From Rhizaria sp. SCN 62-66 (taxonomy: Eukaryota; Rhizaria, unplaced), in contig MEDY01000371.1 in assembly GCA_001724265.1 (NCBI GenBank), positions 1 to 48,181 on the forward strand: DNA of 48,181 bases. Reading direction: 5' to 3'. The notes beneath the pieces are model-generated. The model was not told the origin of the DNA. It made no database searches and worked only from the letters and a program-made list of their open reading frames with translations. The position numbers and the translations under genes are program-made. Of this stretch, positions 43,201-48,181 are shown one piece after another. The stretch's first letter is position 1. The number at the start of each line of letters is the position of its first letter.

Positions 43201-46200
43201 AGGCGGGCACGCTGATCCACCTCATCTGGGTCGAAGTGGGGCCTGACGCGACCCGCGCGTTCCTGACCGACTGCCAGAAGCTCGTCAACAACTGGCTCGT
43301 CGTCCACTCGTTCTCTGTCGGCATCGACGATCTGGTTGTCGACAGCGGTACTCTCGGCAAGGTCGACAAGATTATCGAGACCGCACGCGGACAGGTACGC
43401 CTTTATATCTCATTCCGGAACAAAGGCTGGTTTATTACGACTATTTGTCTTGCTTCCGCGTTGGCTTCATACGAGCAAAAATGAACTTCACTCACCAAAC
43501 TTGTTTAAACTTTGCGCGCACTCGTTTGGCTTTATATTTTTAGGTCGAGGGCTCGATCGACGAGGCTCGCTCGGGCCGCATGCAGCGCAAGCCTGGTCAG
43601 AGCATCATCAGCACGTTCGAGCAAGTCGTCAACTCGCTGGCCAACACGCTGATTAAGCAGTCCGGTTCGGCCGTGCAGTCTGCTCTGGCGCGCGACAACG
43701 CCATCAACGCCATGGTCCACGCTGGCTCCAAGGGCTCGAACCTCAACATCTCCCAGATCACGGCGTGCGTCGGTCAGCAGAACGTGTCTGGCGCCCGCAT
43801 CCCCTTCTCGTACCGCCGCCGCTCGCTGCCGCACTTCCACAAGGAGGACGTCGGCCTCGCGGCGCGCGGCTTCGTGTCCCGCAGCTACATGGAGGGACTC
43901 ACCGCGCAGGAGTTTTACTTCCACGCTATGGGTGGCCGCGAAGGGCTCGTCGACACGGCCGTCAAGACGGCCGAGACGGGCTACATCCAGCGTCGCCTCG
44001 TCAAGGCCATGGAGGACGTGCGCGTGCACTACGACGCGACGGTGCGCAACTCGCTGGGCGACATTGTGCAGTTCGTGTATGGCGAGGACGGCATGGACGG
44101 CTGCTTCATCGAGAAGCAGACCCTCGACTCCGTCGCCATGGATAACACCAAGTTCGACGACACGTACCGTTTCGATCTCACCAAGACCGCGCTGCTCAAC
44201 GCCTGGCTGACTCCCGCCGCGAAGCAGGAGCTCATGTCGGACCCGTCTGCGCAGACGACGCTGAACCTCGAGCTCGCGCAGATCGCTAATGACCGCGAGA
44301 CCCTGCGCAACTCGCCTGGCACGCTCAAGGTTGGCGCCAGTGATGTGTACTTGCCCGTTAACCTGGCCCGCCTCATCTGGACCGCGCAGCGCCGCTTCGA
44401 CATCAAGGTCGGCGGCGGCATCAACAAGCCCGGCATGCGGCTTAACTTGGTCGCCAAGGGCGGCGACAACGGCCCCGCGTCGGACCTTGTCCCCACCGAG
44501 GTCGTCAAGCGTGTGCGCCAGCTCTCCGAGGAGCTCGTCGTCATCGTCGGCAACGACCGGTTGTCGGTGGAAGCGCAAGAGAACGCAACCATGCTCTTTA
44601 AGGTGATGCTGCGGCAGGCGCTTGCGTCGAAGCGCGTGCTGGGCGAGTACCGGCTCAACTCGCGCGCGTTTGACTACGTGCTGGGCGAGATCAAGACGCG
44701 CTTCCGCCAGGCGCTTGTGCACCCCGGAGAGATGGTCGGCGCCATCGCGGCACAGTCCATGGGTGAGCCTGCCACGCAGATGACCCTTAACACGTTCCAC
44801 ATGGCCGGTCACTCCGCCAAGAACGTCACGCAGGTACGCATATTCACTTGTGACACAAGCATGAATGAGTATAATTTAATTGATTTTGAGCCTTCCTTTA
44901 TGGCGTTTTTCTTTTATTTAAATTTTGGTTTGAAATTTTGGTTTGAGTTGGGTTTGTCTTGCGTGGATTATATTCCTTGATATACTCAAATGAATCTAAA
45001 GCTTAACAAGAGCTTGTCTAGCACGACAATGCACATGTTCATAATCTATGTATTCACAATTAATTTGTATATTTGCTCTATTTTGCGTTAATATCACTCC
45101 GTCCACAGGGTGTGCCGCGTCTGAAGGAAATCATCAACGTCGCAACGACGGTTAAGATGTCCGGTATGACTGTCTGGCTCACCCCCGAGTACTCGCAGAA
45201 TGAGGCGCGCGCCAATGAGCTCGTGAACCGCTTCGAGAGCACGCGCATCGTTGACCTGGCGCAGAGCGTCGAGATCCACTACGACCCCGACGTGCGCAAC
45301 TGCGTCGTCGATGAGGACGCACGTATCATCTCGACCTTCTGGCTCACCGAAGAAGACCGGCTCAACGCCGAGGCGTACTCGCCGTGGCTGCTGCGCATCG
45401 TGCTGTCGCACACGGCGATGGCGGCGAAGCAGTTCACCGTCGAGCAGGTCGCCCGCATCCTCGAGCGCATGGTCCCCCAGAACCCCACCGACCAGGTACG
45501 GCCGTCTACCACACAAAAAGCTCTCGCTTAAGACACTAATATCTATGATTCTAGCTGGATTATTATTATTACTATTCTCTCTTGTTTTTATTTGGTGTTG
45601 TTTTTTTTCTCACCCCAACAACATCTATTGCTCTATGCTACTATCTATTGTTTCTTATTCTTCTTCAGGTCCGCATCCTGGTGATCCCGCTCTCGGAAGG
45701 TGACGCGCGCATGGCGCTGCACATCCGCTTCCCTCTGCAGTCGGCCAACGCGAGCAGCTCGACGCTGCACGAGGCGGCGGCGGACGAGGACGATGACAGC
45801 GATAACACGGACATGGTCTTTGCCCACGGCATGCAGGAGTTGATCGTCAACAACATCAAGCTGTGCGGCATCGACAGCATCACTAAGATCTTCGTGTCTA
45901 AGGAGAAGGTGCCACACTACGACCCTGTGACGGGCTCGCTGGTCAAGAGCGACGACACCGAAGTGCGCTACCTGGAGACGGAAGGCAGCAACCTCCGCGC
46001 GGTCATGACTTACCCCGAGGTCAACGCCTCGCTGTGCTACTCCAACTTCACGCCCGAGATCTTCGACGTGCTGGGCATCGAGGCCGCACGCGCCGCGCTG
46101 CTCAAGGAAATGCGTTCCGTCATCGAAGCCGATGGTTCGTACATCAGCTATCGCCACCTGGCGATGCTCGTGGATGTGATGACCTTCCGCGGTGGCCTCA

Positions 46201-47222
46201 TGTCGATCACGCGCAACGGCTTCAACCGCATCGAGACGGGCCCGCTGATGCGTTCGTCGTTCGAGCAGTCGGTCGAGATCCTCTTCGTCGCCGCCGCCTT
46301 CGCCGAGACCGACTACCTGCGCGGCGTCTCGGAGCGCATCACGATGGGCCAACTCGCCAACCTCGGCACGGGTTGCTTCGACGTGCTCCTCGACCGCGAA
46401 CGCATCCGCGACGCCGTCGACATGAAGGTCTTCGAGAACAACGTCTTCGCCGCTTCGGGCAACGCCGCCGCCGCGGGCGCGGGCGTCGAGGCCTCAGCCT
46501 GGGCCTACTCGCCGCAGCGTAATGACAACGACTTCGACGCTGACCGCGGCTTCGGTGATATGTCGTTCTCGCCTGCCTACATTAGCGCCGGCGCGACCCC
46601 CGGGTACGGGCTGGGCGGACCCATGTCGCCCAGCTACAGCGCCACGTCGCCGTCGTACCGGCCCGGTGGCGTTGGGTCCGCGCGCGCGCACTCGAGCTCG
46701 TACTCGCCGACCAGCCCGAGCTACAGCCCCACGTCGCCGTCATACTCGCCGACCAGCCCGAGCTACAGCCCGACGTCGCCGAGCTACTCCCCCACGAGTC
46801 CTAGCTACTCCCCCACGAGCCCGAGCTACTCGCCGACCTCGCCGAGCTACTCCCCCACGTCCCCGTCGTACTCCCCGACGTCGCCGAGCTACTCCCCGAC
46901 GAGTCCCAGCTACTCCCCCACGTCGCCGAGCTACTCGCCTACCAGCCCAAGCTACTCGCCGACGAGTCCCAGCTACTCCCCCACCTCGCCGTCCTATAGT
47001 CCGACCAGCCCGAGCTACTCACCCACGTCGCCGTCCTACTCCCCGACCAGCCCCAGCTACTCACCCACCAGTCCGAGCTACTCCCCGACCAGCCCCAGCT
47101 ACTCGCCGACGAGTCCCAGCTACAGCCCCGCCGGCGCTGGCGCCCAGGGGCAGGGGCAGCAGCCGCCGGGTGGCAGTCCCAGCTACAGCCCGACGAGCCC
47201 GAGCTACGACCCGGCGCAGTAA
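40253..47222 (+). CDS. RPB1: RNA polymerase II largest subunit, 1783 aa, 9 exons
   Basis: Exons are 40253-40351, 40573-40868, 41086-41239, 41445-42221, 42407-42946, 43140-43394, 43544-44833, 45109-45495 and 45669-47222. All phases agree (2 at the exon 2/3 join, otherwise 0). This is the catalytic subunit that makes mRNA in the nucleus. Visible features are [12 protein letters not shown] near the start; the first zinc site [19 protein letters not shown] (about residues 72-90); [26 protein letters not shown]; the Mg-binding loop [10 protein letters not shown] (493-502); the alpha-amanitin/bridge region [20 protein letters not shown]; the trigger-loop region [20 protein letters not shown], split from [10 protein letters not shown] by an intron; and the CTD from about residue 1611. 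Length is within the usual range. The ATG follows a C-rich leader and aligns with the family start. The protein ends [13 protein letters not shown]. Confidence 0.98.
46701..47120 (+). repeat. RPB1 CTD: 20 consecutive perfect YSPTSPS heptads
   Basis: Twenty identical heptads run without interruption. They are preceded by degenerate units ([14 protein letters not shown]) and followed by a Gly/Gln spacer, one more perfect heptad and the YDPAQ end. Serine codons alternate freely between TCG, TCC, AGC, AGT and TCA across repeats, so the DNA repeat is diverged while the protein is uniform. The CTD is the phosphorylation platform for capping, splicing and termination factors. Confidence 0.97.
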
Positions 47223-47450
47223 CTAAGGACCCGTGGCGCGGCTAAGTACGCGTGGGGTAAGTACCCGTAACTAAGTACATGTGCGACGAGCGAGTGTTTA
47301 AGCCACAGGATACTGGTAGTAAGTCGCTGCAACGTCACAACAACGTTCGTAGGCAAAATTATGAGAGCTGTGGTGGCGTTTTGGGGTATATCGTTGAGTT
47401 AAATAACGAAGCCACGTGTTTTTCGTAATGTATTCTCAGCTCTGAGGATT

Positions 47451-47490
47451 CATCATCGTCATCATCATCATCATCAGCAGCAGCAGCAGC
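47451..47490. repeat. (CAT)n-(CAG)n compound microsatellite
   Basis: CAT triplets, broken by one CGT, run into five CAG triplets in the non-coding 3' flank of RPB1. Confidence 0.85.
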
Positions 47491-47806
47491 GAAACGATGA
47501 GATCAAACAGCTGCAGCAATCCGTTTTTAACATAGTACGACGTTCGTATTTCTCATGGTGTTTGTTAGTGTTTTACATTGTTCCTTTTTTCTGTCGCTCC
47601 AATAGTCTTTTAAAACAAAACACAACTAGAAGAAAACAATTTTACCAAAAACAACAAATCACACACAAAATATCAATAGCAACAACACAATACGATGTAA
47701 AAGTTAGTTTTAGTTTCAGATTGGATGGGAGGTGAGTTGGTTTAGTTGGAGAGGGAAGCAAGAATCGTGCAATGCTTCTGCTATGACCGGAGTAAGGGGA
47801 AGGGGA

Positions 47807-47839
47807 AGGGGGGGGGAAGGNNNNNGGGGGGGGGGGGGG
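47807..47839. other. Poly-G tract with a 5-N assembly gap
   Basis: Runs of G on both sides of NNNNN at 47821-47825. The true length is unknown. G runs of this type can form G-quadruplexes and stall polymerases, which may explain the gap. Confidence 0.95.
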
Positions 47840-48181
47840 TTAGTTGGTTTCTCGCCGGTTATAGTACTCGTTGTACTAAGTACTCGCCGCAATTGCTGCT
47901 GCGGCAACAATAACCAATAAGGAATCGCGAACTTTAATGTTTGTGATTAGTTTTTCGGTGGGTACTGTATGATCCGTACATATCAGAAGCAAAAACAAAA
48001 GTGAAAAGACGCAAATCAAGCGCTTACAACAACAGTTATATAACAATACAACAACAAACAATAACAATAACTCCTAAGCTTACTAACCCCTATGTAGCGT
48101 CAACTAAAAAACGCGATTTCGCGCTTTTTTTGCGACTTTGGCGCACTTTCGTAGAAGTTATCAAACTACGTGGTTTATTTA

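Larger units (their letters stand above)
47223..48181. other. 3' flank of RPB1, no gene seen
   Basis: This begins with a cluster of three TAAGTAC words (47243-47249, 47258-47264, 47272-47278) right after the stop. It then turns AT-rich with CAACAA runs. A poly-G tract with an N gap lies at 47807-47839. Near the end a short GC stem around AT (ACGCGATTTCGCGC) is followed by seven T at 48125-48131. No coding frame or RNA gene can be supported. Confidence 0.5.

Noticed and set aside
48105-48131. Hairpin followed by seven T, like a Pol III or bacterial terminator
   Set aside because: The stem is short and no small RNA gene with internal promoter boxes is visible upstream.

Overview
The window is nuclear DNA of a microbial eukaryote. 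Coding exons are very GC-rich and use G/C at third codon positions, while introns and intergenic spacers are AT-rich. Introns are short, about 0.1-0.3 kb, with GT...AG borders. Proteins carry runs of Ala, Ser, Asn, Gln and Gly. TAA and TGA both serve as stops, so the code looks standard. The gene set (RNA polymerase II largest subunit with a heptad CTD, CAND1-like, diacylglycerol kinase, a REJ/GPS polycystin-like receptor, a probable ATG4) is eukaryotic, but I cannot name the lineage from sequence alone.

Layout: seven genes lie head-to-tail on the minus strand from 1 to about 39 kb. From the left they are: an ATG4-like protease cut by the window edge (1-2537); diacylglycerol kinase (4428-6533, 2 exons); a 2745-residue polycystin-1/REJ-like receptor (9625-18798, 8 exons); a small three-TM cysteine-rich protein (20318-21016, 2 exons); a 1462-residue secreted or membrane-anchored protein of beta-helix-like character (21778-26356, 2 exons); a greatly expanded CAND1-like HEAT protein (27111-34598, 3 exons, with a frame break); and an 882-residue protein with a mitochondrial-type presequence (35356-38986, 5 exons). 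On the plus strand, RPB1 (40253-47222, 9 exons, 1783 residues) is divergent from the last of these. A short plus-strand coding patch at 3324-3716 may be the last exon of another gene. No tRNA, rRNA, CRISPR array or intact transposon was found.

The genes are not an operon and have unrelated jobs: autophagy, lipid signalling, surface sensing or adhesion, cullin-ligase exchange, mitochondrion, transcription. The exon models were made by hand. Reading phase is preserved at every junction given except one in the CAND1-like gene.

Most notable observations: (1) a perfect 100-bp inverted repeat with a 79-bp spacer inside the CAND1-like coding region, whose outer edge coincides with a one-base frame break; (2) a 5' splice-site consensus of GTACGY rather than GTAAGT across six genes; (3) a polycystin-1-like protein that keeps REJ, GPS and five TM helices but lacks PLAT and the channel half; (4) a Lys-Gly repeat plus four-cysteine knuckle inserted in the ATG4-like protein; (5) a 20-copy perfectly uniform RPB1 CTD written in diverse synonymous codons; (6) a stem-rich non-coding stretch near 18.9-19.4 kb.
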